A DNA stretch of 45,000 nucleotides, from contig NC_081412.1 of NCBI RefSeq assembly GCF_030272615.1, forward strand, positions 540,112,335-540,157,334. Reading direction: 5' to 3'. This document shows, one piece after another, positions 11,305 through 21,836 of the stretch; position 1 is the first letter of the stretch, and every line of letters begins with the position of its first letter. This DNA comes from Cryptomeria japonica. Taxonomy: Eukaryota; Streptophyta; Pinopsida; Cupressales; Cupressaceae. The notes beneath the pieces were generated by a model that worked only from the letters and a program-made list of their open reading frames with translations, had not been told where the DNA came from and did no database searches. Both the position numbers and the translations under genes were made by a program.

Positions 11305-12845
11305 TGTTAGTTTTGATACTAAATGTAAAGTATAGATGCCAATAACTAACAAGATGAGAGGGGGGGTGAATCATACAAACTTAAACTTCCATAAAATCAA
11401 CAGATTCAACCTCGGTAACTTGTACTTCAGCAACTTAACCAAAAACTACTAAACATGCAAACTTATGAACACATAATCATAATAACACTCATAACACCAG
11501 ATTTAACGTGGAAACCCAAATAGGGAAAAACCATTGTGGGGTTTCAGACCCACTAAGAAATATACTCTTCTAGAGTATGCTCGGTTAAAAGCAAATCCTG
11601 TTAATGCTTACAAACACATTGCTAGATGTGACCCGGTTAAGGGATTTCCCTCAGATCTGTTAGGATCTTCACTTTGTTAGAAGTGACCTTGTCAAAGGAT
11701 TTCAAACACTCATTTAGAATGTTACCTTGCTAGAGGGTTTACAAATAAGACTGTTAAGTCCACTCAGTTAAGAGATTTTCTGTCACTTACAAAATAACAG
11801 TAATAAAAATCTATCTGCAACTTCACAACTAAAATGCTAAAGCAGATTCTTATTTGCTAAAAACAATCTAGTCATAGGACTTATCTTGTCCCTCTGTTGG
11901 GCTCTCTACTATGTTATTCAAACAGGTCTTCAAGCTTCTATGCTCAGTAATCACTATGTAGCATCCATGTGCATACACTTGCCCGTATTTATTGTTTATT
12001 AACAATTATATTTATAAACAATTGCTAACCGCTAAATCTCCTTGATCACATTTCCCATGATTAATCTTAGCCATCAGATCTTCAAACTTGACCAGGTTCA
12101 ATGTATCCTTCCGATCTGAAAATGTTTTACCTTACCTAGGGACTTGCATTCCCTTCTTGGAACTTACATAAGGTTATTGCGGTTCAATCTACGTTGTAGA
12201 TCTTCCTGTCGATTTTCCTTTTCCATAGATCATTAACAAACTTCATGCACGGCATACCAATCATTTATACATCTCCAGCTAATCATTGTTCTTCATTAAA
12301 GAATGCTTTTATCCATCCAATGCACACTGTCATAACTCGGTTGCAACTCGGTAAATACTAAACTTTACTCGGTAGACATTTCGCCTTCATTAACCGATAT
12401 CTATAACCTTAGGGTTTACCAACTAGGTTCCTTGGGGTTTACCGACTAGGTTCTTTGCTCGGTGACATAGTACAGTATTAACCTTACAATCAACAACATA
12501 TGTAGGATATCAAAACAATCTAAACATCATGATCTCGTCATTATCTAACTCGGTAATAGTTGCCCATTGAATAACTTATTCCTCCTCTTTATTCATCACA
12601 TTCTTTTTGTGTCTTTTACCGACATCTTAATTCTCTTCTAATCAATCTTCTCAAGATATGGCAACATCATATTGAATCAGATAATCAATTTCTTGACATC
12701 AATGACAAAATAATGTTATAAAAATAGTTATCATCCTTCTTCAGTTATATCAATAATCTTCAACAACCTTCTCAATATCCTTATTGAATATCAAGAATCT
12801 CCTGCTATTGAAACGCCAACAATCTTTCTTACTGTAATGCCAACT
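11305..12845 (-). repeat. 5' LTR of copia-1
   Basis: It matches 3430-4044 plus 5634-6540 along its full length. On the minus strand it should begin TG, but the outer base pair has mutated (plus-strand end is ...CCAACT instead of ...CCRACA). The inner end is intact (plus TGTTAG, minus CTAACA). A minus-strand TATAAATA at 12009-12016 is a candidate core promoter, and the equivalent sequence is at 5727-5734 in the other LTR. Confidence 0.95.
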
Positions 12846-13001
12846 GATACTGCACAGGAGGGTGGAGTCACTAATACTGCACAGGAGGGTGCAGACACTA
12901 ATATTTCACACATGCGGGATGGTGCATCTCAAGACCACGTGCAGCGGGATGATTCATCTCAAGTGAAGAGGGTTGCAGATGAGATGCACTCAAGTTCTTA
13001 G
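12846..13001 (+). pseudogene. Unknown gene, 3' end of the last exon after copia-1
   Basis: This segment starts with the second copy of the GATAC target duplication (12846-12850). If copia-1 and one duplication copy are removed, codons join in frame with 3380-3429 and run to a TAG at 12999-13001. The joined exon contains imperfect repeats of a TAQEGG-like octapeptide (ACT-GAT-ACT-GCA-CAG-GAG type codons). It ends with VKRVADEMHSSS. That the frame survives removal of the element is strong evidence for the splice model and for a single insertion event. Confidence 0.55.
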
Positions 13002-13078
13002 ATTATATATTTTAGATCATGTCATGTTGTTGTATTATGGACTTTGTAATGACAATTGTTATGTTATCCTGGGACTTA

Positions 13079-13330
13079 TTATTATGTGATTATATATAGG
13101 ATTTGTTGTTATGTGATTATATATAGGACTTTTTATTATGTCATTTCGTTGCTATTATGATATCAGGTCATGTTATGTGATTTGGCGCACTATAGTGATT
13201 ATATATGTGATGTTGTTTTGTTATTATGTTATTTGGACTTGTTTTAATTTCATTTACTTATTATTATTTTTTCAAGACTTATTATTATGTCATCAAGAAT
13301 TGTTATGTGATTGTATATAGGACTTTTTAG
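13079..13330. repeat. Degenerate TTATGTGAT repeat field
   Basis: TTATGTGATTATATATAGGA recurs, best at 13082-13130 and 13303-13325, with weaker copies between. The short open frame here is a by-product. The rest of 13002-13473 is AT-rich with nothing recognised. Confidence 0.6.
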
Positions 13331-13473
13331 TTATGACTTGTTATGTGATCTATTTATGACTTTATATTTTAACATTGTGATTGATCATCTTATAGTGCAA
13401 TAGTTTATAATTCAATAAAATAATTATCCCAATTTACAATAACATCCTATTCTTAAAATAATAATAAAATCAA

Positions 13474-13729
13474 GAACTTACAATTAATTTATGAAGAGAT
13501 TCTGATAAAATAAATATATCATAAAAAATTAGAATTCAATTGTAACACAATTACAATGTGCACAAAATAACATTAAGAAGAAGATAACTAATACAATGTT
13601 GTTTATGAAACCAAAATTGTATCAAATGTAGACAAATACAATGTTAAAGGGACAAAAAAAATAATTATCATGATTAAATATAAAAGAGTTCACACAAGTA
13701 ACACAAACTTAAATGCATATAAATTTGAT
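13474..13729. repeat. Direct repeat A, copy 1
   Basis: About 256 bp starting GAACTTACAATTAAT and ending AAATTTGAT. It is nearly identical to 14401-14657, with a few substitutions and small A-run differences. Confidence 0.93.
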
Positions 13730-14400
13730 ATGAAAATTATAAAAGGATTATTAATTATAAATTAATCTCATAGAGGAATCCAATAGATTGATGGAACTAA
13801 GGCTAACCAAATTATTAGGAAGGTTTGAAGAACATTATTGAATGATTTTCTAAGCTTTGTAAATTTCCTAGCCCTTGATGTTTGAGTGATACAAAATTAG
13901 ATGTCATAGACATTTGATTGGAAGTAGACATAGATTCTTTCTTGTCAATTTCTTTTTGATATGCATAATTCTTTTGACATTTTGAAGGGTTGGAATAAGT
14001 AAAGGAAGCCCTGCTATATGGAATAATTACATTGAAAGATGGTAGGTGAACATTGTGACCTCCTTTTCCATAATATAATTCATTTATATAGTTATAACAA
14101 AGCCATTGGGCAATGAGTGTGTAACAACCTTGAATGTAAAATGTGTAATAGAGTAAGAGCTACAAACATAGTATCCACTTTCCTCTTAAGTTGACCACAC
14201 TACTTTACTAGTGTATTGAAGGTTTATAAGTGTGGATAGTAGTGGTATGAAAAGCATGGATAGAATGGAGGATGGCTAAAGAGAGTGAGAGATAGGAGGC
14301 AATAGAGTGGTAGTAAAATAAAAAATCACACTATAAATATAATTTTTGTCATACGATGATAAATATAGAGTTGTCATATTTTAGACATAATTCTATCTTT
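13730..14400. other. AT-rich spacer between the two direct repeats
   Basis: I see no coding sequence, RNA gene or terminal repeat structure in this 671-bp stretch. Confidence 0.5.
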
Positions 14401-14657
14401 GAACTTACAATTAATCTATGAAGAGATTAAGATAAAATAAATATATCATAAAAAATTAGAATTCAATTGTAACACAATTACAATGTGCACAAAATAACAT
14501 TAAGAAGAAGATAACTAATACAATGTTGTTTATGAAACCAAAATTGTATCAAATGTAGACAAATACAATGTTAAAGGGACAAAGAAAAACAATTATCATG
14601 ATTAAATATAAAAGAGTTCACACAAGTAACACAAACTTACATGCATATAAATTTGAT
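14401..14657. repeat. Direct repeat A, copy 2
   Basis: Same orientation as 13474-13729. It ends only about 30 bp before the stop codon of the transposase-like pseudogene, so it may include that gene's 3' flank. Confidence 0.93.
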
Positions 14658-14690
14658 TCAACCTAGTGTACCATCTGCATCCTCTCTCTT

Positions 14691-17600
14691 CTACAATGCA
14701 TCTATGATTGCCTCATGCTCTTCTACTGAAAGTGTCCACAATACCTTATTAGTAGGTCTACCTTTGTATCTTTCTAATTTGATGTGTGTTGCCACCACCA
14801 AATGAGAATAGTGTATAATCTTCTTTTCTGATTGGTAGTCTTCATAAGTTGGTAAGCCATTCCTTCTTGTTAAGTATTTGCATAGCCATGTGCCAACTAC
14901 CACAACAGACCCAACTGGATACTGAAAACCATCATCATCTACTTGATCACATATCAACTTTTCCTTAGGTTCTACACATCTAGCTAGCCAATACTCAACC
15001 TGCTCATCATTATCCTCAGGTGCAACAATAGCATACACATGTCCTAGAAAACAAATTTAAGTACATGTAGAAATAAAACTTGTTAGAATTTATAATTCAA
15101 ATATGTAATCATAAATTATATGACAATATATAAAAATATATAATTTAAAGTTATAAACAAGAAATTGAATTAAATTACCAGGTTGTATGAGGTCTGAAAC
15201 ACAATCATAATCTTCTGATGCAAATGCATGATCTGGGTCTTCATTTCTTCTAACATCTTCATATTGTGTCTCACTAGGTGTTAAGGATTTGTGTTGTCAT
15301 TCTTTGACCCATTCCGTATTATCGCATTCTTCCCATTCACCTGCAACACAAAATTGACAAAAACATGCAAGCTCTCTAGTCCATATAGTTCAAGTGTTAG
15401 AACTAGAACTCTTAAATGAATGCCATCTAGTAGACCCATATATTGTATCACAATCATATCTTGGAAGGATATTCTCCTCTTTAACTAGCCAGAAGAAACG
15501 TCTAATTGTAGAGTTCTGACTTGATCCTGTGGATAAATTTGCACTACACCAATCCACAATTGCACTTGCATTTTTAAATTTAGCCTTTTCCTTGAATTTG
15601 AGTTGCTCTCTGCAAAGGGCTCTCTTAACACATGCACTAGCACCATCATGTTCTTCTTTCCCATGTCCCACCTCAAAAAAACTCCACATGTGTTCGATAT
15701 TAGTTTTCTTATGAATCCTACTCAACCAATAAAACATTATAGCATTCTTGAATTGCCCTGTGCAATTATCAAACCATATTAGATGTTGTGTCATCTGAAT
15801 TTCTGTCTCCCTCAAATTCTGAAAAAAAGGTCTTGAAGCAATACTAGACAAACTCAGATGAGTGTAATTTATTATCACTCATATAGAAATGGTACTCTCT
15901 CAAAATTTTGCGATCCTATTATGTACTATTTGGTGCATGCCTATAGACAATATGGACAAAAATCGATACTTGCACTGAATTGTAGTATTGTGATTGGACC
16001 TCATCTTGTGGTGCAAGCGTGTAGTTCTCTGCAAAGTCAACAACCGAAAGTATACTACCAATAGGAAATGTATCCTTACATATTTGAAACTGACCATCGA
16101 GCCATCTAGCATTTTGAGTGTGTTTAACATATTTAGGTACGATGTTACTCTTAAATTCATTCATAAATACATGAACACTAACTTTTTCAGTGATTAGATC
16201 GCATCGTTTTCCAACCTTTCCATCCTTCAGTGGATACTCAACAGTTTTAAATCTTTTAACATCAACTAATTATTGTCCAGAATCATTTGAAATATTTTCA
16301 TGCAAACATTCATCCAACAATGCAAGATTGCCACATATATCACATACACCGGAAACACATACATTGAAAAGAAAATTTTGCTCATTTAGTGGGTTACAAA
16401 ACAAATTTTATATAAACTCCTTTATAGTTTCAGGTGGTATATTTATACCACATTCTTGGAACATTCCATTACTATGCATGGTAACACGTATATATCAAAA
16501 TACATCATAATGGTAGCAAAATTGAGCATGAGTTTTGCAACAACATGTGACTCTTTCCTTGTTAATTCGAACATACCAAGGTTTACACTTTTCAAAAGAC
16601 CTTTGACAAATACTAATAGTCAACACCTTATCATCCAAAAAAAAATTGTACAATTTAGTTTGAGTCATTTCCAATAGGTGTTTTCGATGTGGATCACGAA
16701 TTTTTGACCCAACTCTTAATTTAAGAACATCTCTAACATTAGGTGATACTCTCGTATTATCGTTCCGGAATTTTTTGATGAAATTTTTTTCTTCACCAGT
16801 AAGTTTCATATTAGACCTTGGTAGTCTACCACTAAAAGTCCACAATTTGTTTGCCGGATCACTTTCAAAATTAACTCTTCTTTTTACAACTCCTGACAAA
16901 GTTTTGTGATGAATATTAAGATATCCACTTATGTTACTCATCATTCTTTTATTAGAAGTTGTTTGGCTTACTAAAGTTGTTGTTATTACTTGTCGTGCCG
17001 CATTTTTATCTTTAGAACGACTTTTCTTTCCAATTTTATCAAAGGCGCTAGCAACAATCGATACAACTTGTTTTAAAGACTCGTCCTTCTTCTTGGGTTT
17101 GACATAAAAGCCTAACTTCTTCATCACTTTTCGCATTTTAGTCATTTTAATTAGTTGTACCATTAATTGACATTGAAACCCAAATTTCTTATTATAAAAA
17201 AAATGTCTAAACAATCTATTTGCATGTGTCCTAATCTGTCTCCATGAAACCAAGCCAGGAAGGTTGTCTAGTACATCACTTTCAATTTCAAAATTTTCAT
17301 TCGTTTGATTATCATTCAAACATGTTTCATTTTCAATTGGTGTTTCATGTTTTTCAATTGGTGTTTCCATGTCTACATACACATTATTGGTTTTAGTTGC
17401 AGGTGGATTTTCAATTTCATTTGGAGTTTCAAATTCGGTTCAATTTTAGTTTCAAGTTGAGATCTAGTTTCATTTGGGGTTTCAATTTGGATTTCAATTT
17501 CAATTTCAACTTGAATTCTAATTTCATTTGGGGTTTGATTTTCAATTGGAATTTCATTTAATAAGTAACCTGCTTCTACTAAATCACCAATTTCTTCATG

Positions 17601-17868
17601 AGAAAAAACATAGTGTTGTGAAGACATACGTGTATCCAATAATGGATTAGAAGATGCACCTGAATTAAATGGTTCTATTGTGTTTCCTTCGTCAGCATTT
17701 ATGGTCTCATTGATGTTCTCCTCTTTTAAAAACAATTGCGGAACTTGAAGCTCCTTGTCTCATTCTTGATCTTCTCTCTCATTGATGCATTTCCTCCTCC
17801 CTATTTGCTGCAATCTCCTCAGTTGTCAGAACCTTCATTTGCCTCTTCCTGCGTTGATTTGATCCCAT
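14691..17868 (-). pseudogene. Intron-bearing transposase-like gene (DFAENY / HGK-DG-VKR family), decayed
   Basis: Model: ATG at 17868 (MGSNQRRKRQMKV), coding to 15179, intron 15178-15044 (GTAATT...TTCTAG), last exon 15043-14691. One frame covers 17382 to about 15920 with three stops. It includes KPWYVRINKERVTCCCKTHAQF, a CVSGVCDICGN cysteine cluster, and VVDFAENYTLAPQDEVQSQ. After a frameshift near 15900 come WFDNCTGQFKNA, VGHGKEEHDGASACVKR, and ELACFCQFC...EWEEC, with TGA stops at 15388-15390 and in the WVKE-stop context near 15300. The last exon encodes YWLARCVEP...YPVGSVVVVGTWLCKY, an SH3- or BAH-like tail by appearance. From memory, the same motif order occurs in uncharacterised animal and plant proteins. 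The acidic residues in DFAEN and DNCTGQ suggest an RNase H-fold transposase, which is inference. The low-complexity GAAATTGAA-rich stretch at 17400-17560 contains further frame changes. Confidence 0.75.
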
Positions 17869-18052
17869 GGCTACACCAAATTTTTAATTCGAATCGATCT
17901 CCTTACCAAATCGACAATAAGACAAACAAAGAGAGTGATTAATCAAAACATTCTCTTTGCAAATCATACCTATCAGGCAATGATTGAAAAATCATTCAAT
18001 CATTGGGATTTATGCTTGTGGGCCAGATTCTGGCCCAACAGATCTTTTCAAA

Positions 18053-18136
18053 AACGGGCGCCCGTTATTTAATGAAACGGGTGCCCATTTTATAATCGGG
18101 TGCCCGTTTTTTAAATTTAAAAAACGGGCGCCCGTT
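18053..18136. promoter_or_regulatory. Cluster of four GC palindromes plus one 28-bp palindrome
   Basis: The palindrome AACGGGCGCCCGTT occurs perfectly at 18053-18066 and 18123-18136. Near copies are at 18076-18089 and 18095-18108. In addition, 18102-18129 is a perfect 28-bp palindrome with GCCCG/CGGGC arms and a T6-A3-T3-A6 centre. The cluster lies about 185-270 bp upstream of the pseudogene ATG at 17868. A role as binding sites or element subterminal repeats is inference. Confidence 0.6.
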
Positions 18137-19018
18137 TGTTAAAATTAGGGGCGGGAAACAACCCTTAACATTGTTTTTTGCTTCAAGATAGGCTTGGTCC
18201 CACCAAGTCTATGCTTGGACCTCCAAAAAAATGACTAAGGTAAAACGACATCAGATTTCTACCTTGGCCTAATTTTTTGAGGGCCTTTCTAATTGAATTT
18301 TTTGACGAAATGGAAACCTATTAGAGTTTTCAACGTCCTGATTTTAGAAATGTAAATTTCATAGTGATAAGATTATTTTTACTATTTTTGTATTATTTAT
18401 TAATCAAAAGTGGAACCTAAACCTAAAATACCAAGGTTCACTAAAACTTTAATAACTTTTTTGTTTTTAGGATTTTAGAAAAATAAATTATATGACATCA
18501 ATCTACATACAATTTTTTTTATTATTAAAAAAAAATTGAAAAATATGAAATTTTCATCAAATTATGGTGGTCGTACACCCAATGTTTTGAAAATATACTT
18601 TATTGTCAGTTAAAAATTAATAAAAAAAAATATATTCGATAAAAAAATAAGCAAAAATATTCTCATCAATATTTGGTGTCTTAGGTATCATTTCCCAGAA
18701 GGATTTGCCAAAATTCATTTATTTACATCAAAAAAGGGTGGTTGTACACATGTGTGGTATGGTCCTGAAACGGGCATTTTGAAAAATTGGTTTTTAAACA
18801 TGCCTACTAAAAAGGGATTTCTAGCATGTGGGTATTAAAATAAATTGCATATTTGAAAAGTAGACTCCGAGCACTACATTCTCTATTCCTGAAGTTTTTT
18901 CAGATTCAATCTCTAAGTGCATCAAATTTTGACATCAATTGATAGAAAATTTGAAAATCAGAGAAAACACTTCCACTTTTTGCCCAAAAGTGGGACTCAA
19001 CTTCGTGCAGCCACCCAA
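18137..19018. other. AT-rich DNA, nothing recognised
   Basis: This stretch contains two phrases of the type GGTGGTYGTACAC (about 18566 and 18747) but no coding region or clear boundary. It may be 5' flank of the transposase-like element. Confidence 0.45.
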
Positions 19019-19325
19019 TTCATGCATAGACAATTGATTTAAAGCTATCACTTCTCCATTAAGACATTTCTTGAAAAAAAACATCATTTTCTAAATGGGT
19101 TACTAATTGAGCTCATGTACTACATAAATTTATGCAAAAAATACACCAATTTTTTTCCTAATTGACTTTGTACACTTCTTGAGTGTACCTATTGCTCACC
19201 AAGGTGCAAATGCTATTTATATTAAGTCACTCTCTACAAATGGGAACATTTATCAAATTTCACCATGACAAAATTTGATATGTTTAACAATATATTCTTT
19301 TATGCTTTGTTTCTAATAAATAATT
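19019..19325. repeat. Dispersed repeat B, copy 1
   Basis: About 305 bp that aligns with 40841-41141 in the same orientation. Shared blocks include ATCACTTCTCCATTAAGA, TTTTTTCCTAATTGACTTTG and TAAGTCACTCTCTACAAATG. Divergence is moderate. Confidence 0.9.
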
Positions 19326-19504
19326 AGTTTTAATGAAGCGCACGAAGATCTTTAAATTTGCCATAATTGATCCTTTTTTTGGTTTCAGACGCCCTAGGCC
19401 GTAAATCTATTTTTTGTAGCAGAGGGAAGAAGAGGGAGAGGGGGAAAGGCGAAGAGGGTGAGTTATAACAAGAGAGGAGAAGAAGGAGGTTTGAGGCGAA
19501 AGGA

Positions 19505-19656
19505 ATGGAGGGTGGTGTGAAGTATTTGGAGTAGCAAAGGCATTGCAGTTGGAGCTTGCAAAATGGTATGCTATCGTGGCGGATCTTTATGAGTTCAAGT
19601 TGTGGCATAAACTTACCTTCAAGTTGGAACAGTTTTTTCCCTTTTTAGTTCTACAA
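19505..19656 (+). pseudogene. RPN9: 5' fragment resembling 26S proteasome lid subunit RPN9 (PSMD13)
   Basis: An ATG at 19505 gives MEGGVKYLE. A one-base frameshift near 19530 then moves to the frame KALQLELAKWY followed by ADLYEFKLWHKLTFKLEQF. This matches, from memory, the conserved N-terminus of RPN9/PSMD13 (ADLYQKKLWHQLTLKLEQF in plants). The segment ends CTACAA followed by GTATGC, which looks like the original exon-intron boundary. The rest of the gene was not found downstream. RPN9 is a PCI-domain subunit of the proteasome lid. The retained donor argues for DNA-level capture or duplication instead of a processed cDNA copy. The purine-rich tract at 19420-19500 may be the old 5' UTR. Confidence 0.65.
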
Positions 19657-20694
19657 GTATGCACTCATTTTAACTTCTAATATTTGATTATTATAACTAA
19701 TTAATTAAAAGGGAGGAGTGTCAGTGTCTAAAGACAATGTATATAATGCTCCATTGACCATGTTTCATTTGGTACAGTTTGAGATCAATAGCAACCTGAG
19801 AAGTTGTGGCATTGGATAAAACATCTGCACTATGACTTCCTCTTTTAGAACATTATCAACTTTATCAACCCTCAATAGCTTCTTTTATGGAACTTTATCA
19901 GTGGTCATGACAAGGTTTTGTTAGCCCTAGATAGATTTCCTTTTGGAACTTTATCGGTGGTCATGACAAGGTTTTGTTAGCCCTGGATAGATTTCTTTTT
20001 GGAACTTTGAACCTTGCATTTATCACTTCAAGGATGACAAACATTGTTTTGAGTACACTCCATTCCCAGTCGTAATCATCAATTTTGAAAACCGGGGAAA
20101 TATCCAATCCAATAGTCATGGTTCACTTGATTAATAATTGTCAGAGAAGCTTTCCATTTTTGAACCATGATATTAGATAAAATTAGGCAAGGTCATTACT
20201 CCAAAATATCCTTGATGTTATGTTGGAAATGACCATCTGAAAACAAAAAATATTTAACATTATGATCCAAATATTTGAGGCATAGGTGTAGTGAACGAGG
20301 AAATGTTCTACAATTCTTTCTTTGTCCCTAGATAAAGTGCCAATGAATAGGCCTTCATTCCTACCTTCATAGTCTACCTTGGGTCAAAATCCTCCTTTGT
20401 ACAACTAATTATATAGAGGGACATTCTTGAGACAACCCAAAGCTAATATGATTCTAGTATGATGACCAATCTCGAGCCCCTTCATCGACATTACAATTCA
20501 TGTGTAACTAAGGCAAATAGTATCAACAAATTTGCCTATTGTCTATCTTATTGTTGTTAAGTTTCTATAGTTCGAAAGGTGTGGTTGTGGAAGTTGCTTA
20601 AGTGTAGCTCGTGTTGGATGTTCAGCATTAGCATATTTTCTATTTTGTGAATTTATTGTGCAATTAATCAATTGTTGGGTTATAGAAATTAACA
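19657..20694. other. Unassigned DNA including the expected 5' LTR of copia-2
   Basis: The sequence just before the copia-2 primer binding site ends ...GAAATTAACA, as an LTR should. I could not place the LTR start because no second LTR copy survives in the window. Apart from the 56-bp tandem repeat, nothing else is recognised. Confidence 0.45.
19889..20010. repeat. 56-bp tandem repeat, about 2.2 copies
   Basis: Units begin GGAACTTTATC at 19889 and 19945, with a partial third (GGAACTTTGA) at 20001. Each includes GTGGTCATGACAAGGTTTTG. The first two copies are nearly identical, so the duplication is recent. Confidence 0.92.
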
Positions 20695-20706
20695 TGGTAT
20701 CGGAGC
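20695..20706 (+). other. Primer binding site of copia-2 (tRNA-iMet type)
   Basis: TGGTATCGGAGC directly follows an LTR-like AACA end. It differs from the canonical TGGTATCAGAGC by one base. Confidence 0.85.
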
Positions 20707-20783
20707 TCTAAACTTTGAATATGAAGCCAAGTTTTTGTATCATATATTTCAATTTTTAATTTCTTCAAGGGTTTTATTTCGCA

Positions 20784-21560
20784 ATGGCAACTAGTGCTCA
20801 ATGTGTGGATAGGCTCGAGGGTGCATCTAACTTCTTACAGTGGAAGGTTTGGATTACATCCGTTCTTAACGAGAATAGGTTGTGGACCTATGTCGGTACA
20901 AAAGTGACTCCTCCAGTAAATGATCCTATTGCTCTAGATTCACATGAAATCAAGGAGGCCAAGGCTCAGAGGATTATCCTTGATGGGGAAAAAGATCATT
21001 TGATTCCTCATCTATCCTAGAAAGACACTACCAAGGAAATGTGGAATACGCTCACAAAAATCTAGCAGAGCGACTATCAGAGTCGTAAGATGATGCTCAA
21101 GGACAATTTGCATAGCACCAAGATGTCAAAGGGGTGAGAGCGTGACCTCTTACTTGTCCAGATTGACACAGGTTAGGGATGAGTTGGCTGCTATTAGAGA
21201 GATGATTGTTGATGATGAGCTTGTGCAGATAGCTCTGAATGGCGTCTCGAAGAGTGAGAAGTGTTTGTCAAGTGCATTGTTGGTAGAGATCGCCTACCCA
21301 ACTGGACAAGGCTTTGGGATGATTTTGTCTAGGAGGAGATCTATGAAAGTTCTAATCAGGGAGGCCAGACAAAGAAGGTTAAAGATGAAGAAAATCTTTC
21401 TCTTGCAAGCAAGGGCAAGCAAAAATTAAATAAAGGGAAAATTGAAGGGTCATCTTCCAAGGATGGGAAGAATAAATATCTGAGTAAGATAAAGTTTTTT
21501 CCTACCATCAGATGGGTCAATATGCTAGGCAATACCCGAATAAGAAAAACAAGGGCAAGT
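20784..21560 (+). pseudogene. copia-2 Gag, decayed
   Basis: It starts at an ATG 78 bases after the primer site. MATSAQCVDRLEGASNF followed by LQWKVWITSVLNENRLW is the classic start of a plant copia Gag. A TAG at 21018-21020 replaces a codon before KDTTKEMW. A frameshift near 21135 leads to VTSYLSRLTQVRDELAAI. The zinc knuckle near 21500 is degenerate. YHQMGQYARQYPN stands where a CCHC would be, with cysteines and histidine lost. Confidence 0.85.
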
Positions 21561-21836
21561 AGAAGAAGCAAGTTGTTGCTACAACAAAGGTGGATGAGTT
21601 TGCAACACAGTTTGAGAATGTTTTTTTCTCTCATCGCTTGCCTCTCAAGTTCAATTGCTAAAAGTGTATGGTATATTGATAGTGGGGCTTCTTGCTATGT
21701 GATGAGAGTTAAAGAATATTTCACTAAATTAGAGGACAAGAAGATGGATTTTTGTATTGAACTTGGAGACAATGGCAAGTACCATGCAATCGATGTAGGT
21801 ACGATCAAATTTTAGAGGGAGCCTAGAAAACCTTTA
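21522..21836 (+). pseudogene. copia-2 protease
   Basis: VWYIDSGASCYV contains the catalytic D-S-G of the retroviral-type aspartic protease, at about codon 50 of this frame. A TAG at 21813-21815 interrupts the frame, which then continues in phase into the pre-integrase segment. Confidence 0.85.

Larger units (their letters stand above)
3430..12845 (-). mobile_element. copia-1: near full-length Ty1/copia LTR retrotransposon
   Basis: Sense is the minus strand. The LTRs are 11305-12845 (5', 1541 bp) and 3430-6540 (3', about 1.52 kb once the 4045-5628 insert is removed). The 5-bp target duplication GATAC is at 3425-3429 and 12846-12850. An iMet-type primer binding site adjoins the 5' LTR and a purine tract adjoins the 3' LTR. 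Gene order is gag, protease, integrase, RT, RNase H, as in Ty1/copia. The two LTRs align closely by eye with scattered substitutions and one indel near 12420-12450, so the insertion is not very old. The coding region stays in one frame from 11179 to about 7970 with only a few stops. It then shows frameshifts near 7970 and 7620, so it is defective. Confidence 0.95.

Noticed and set aside
19330-19608. Minus-strand 92-codon frame
   Set aside because: It is antisense to the RPN9-like fragment and its purine-rich leader.
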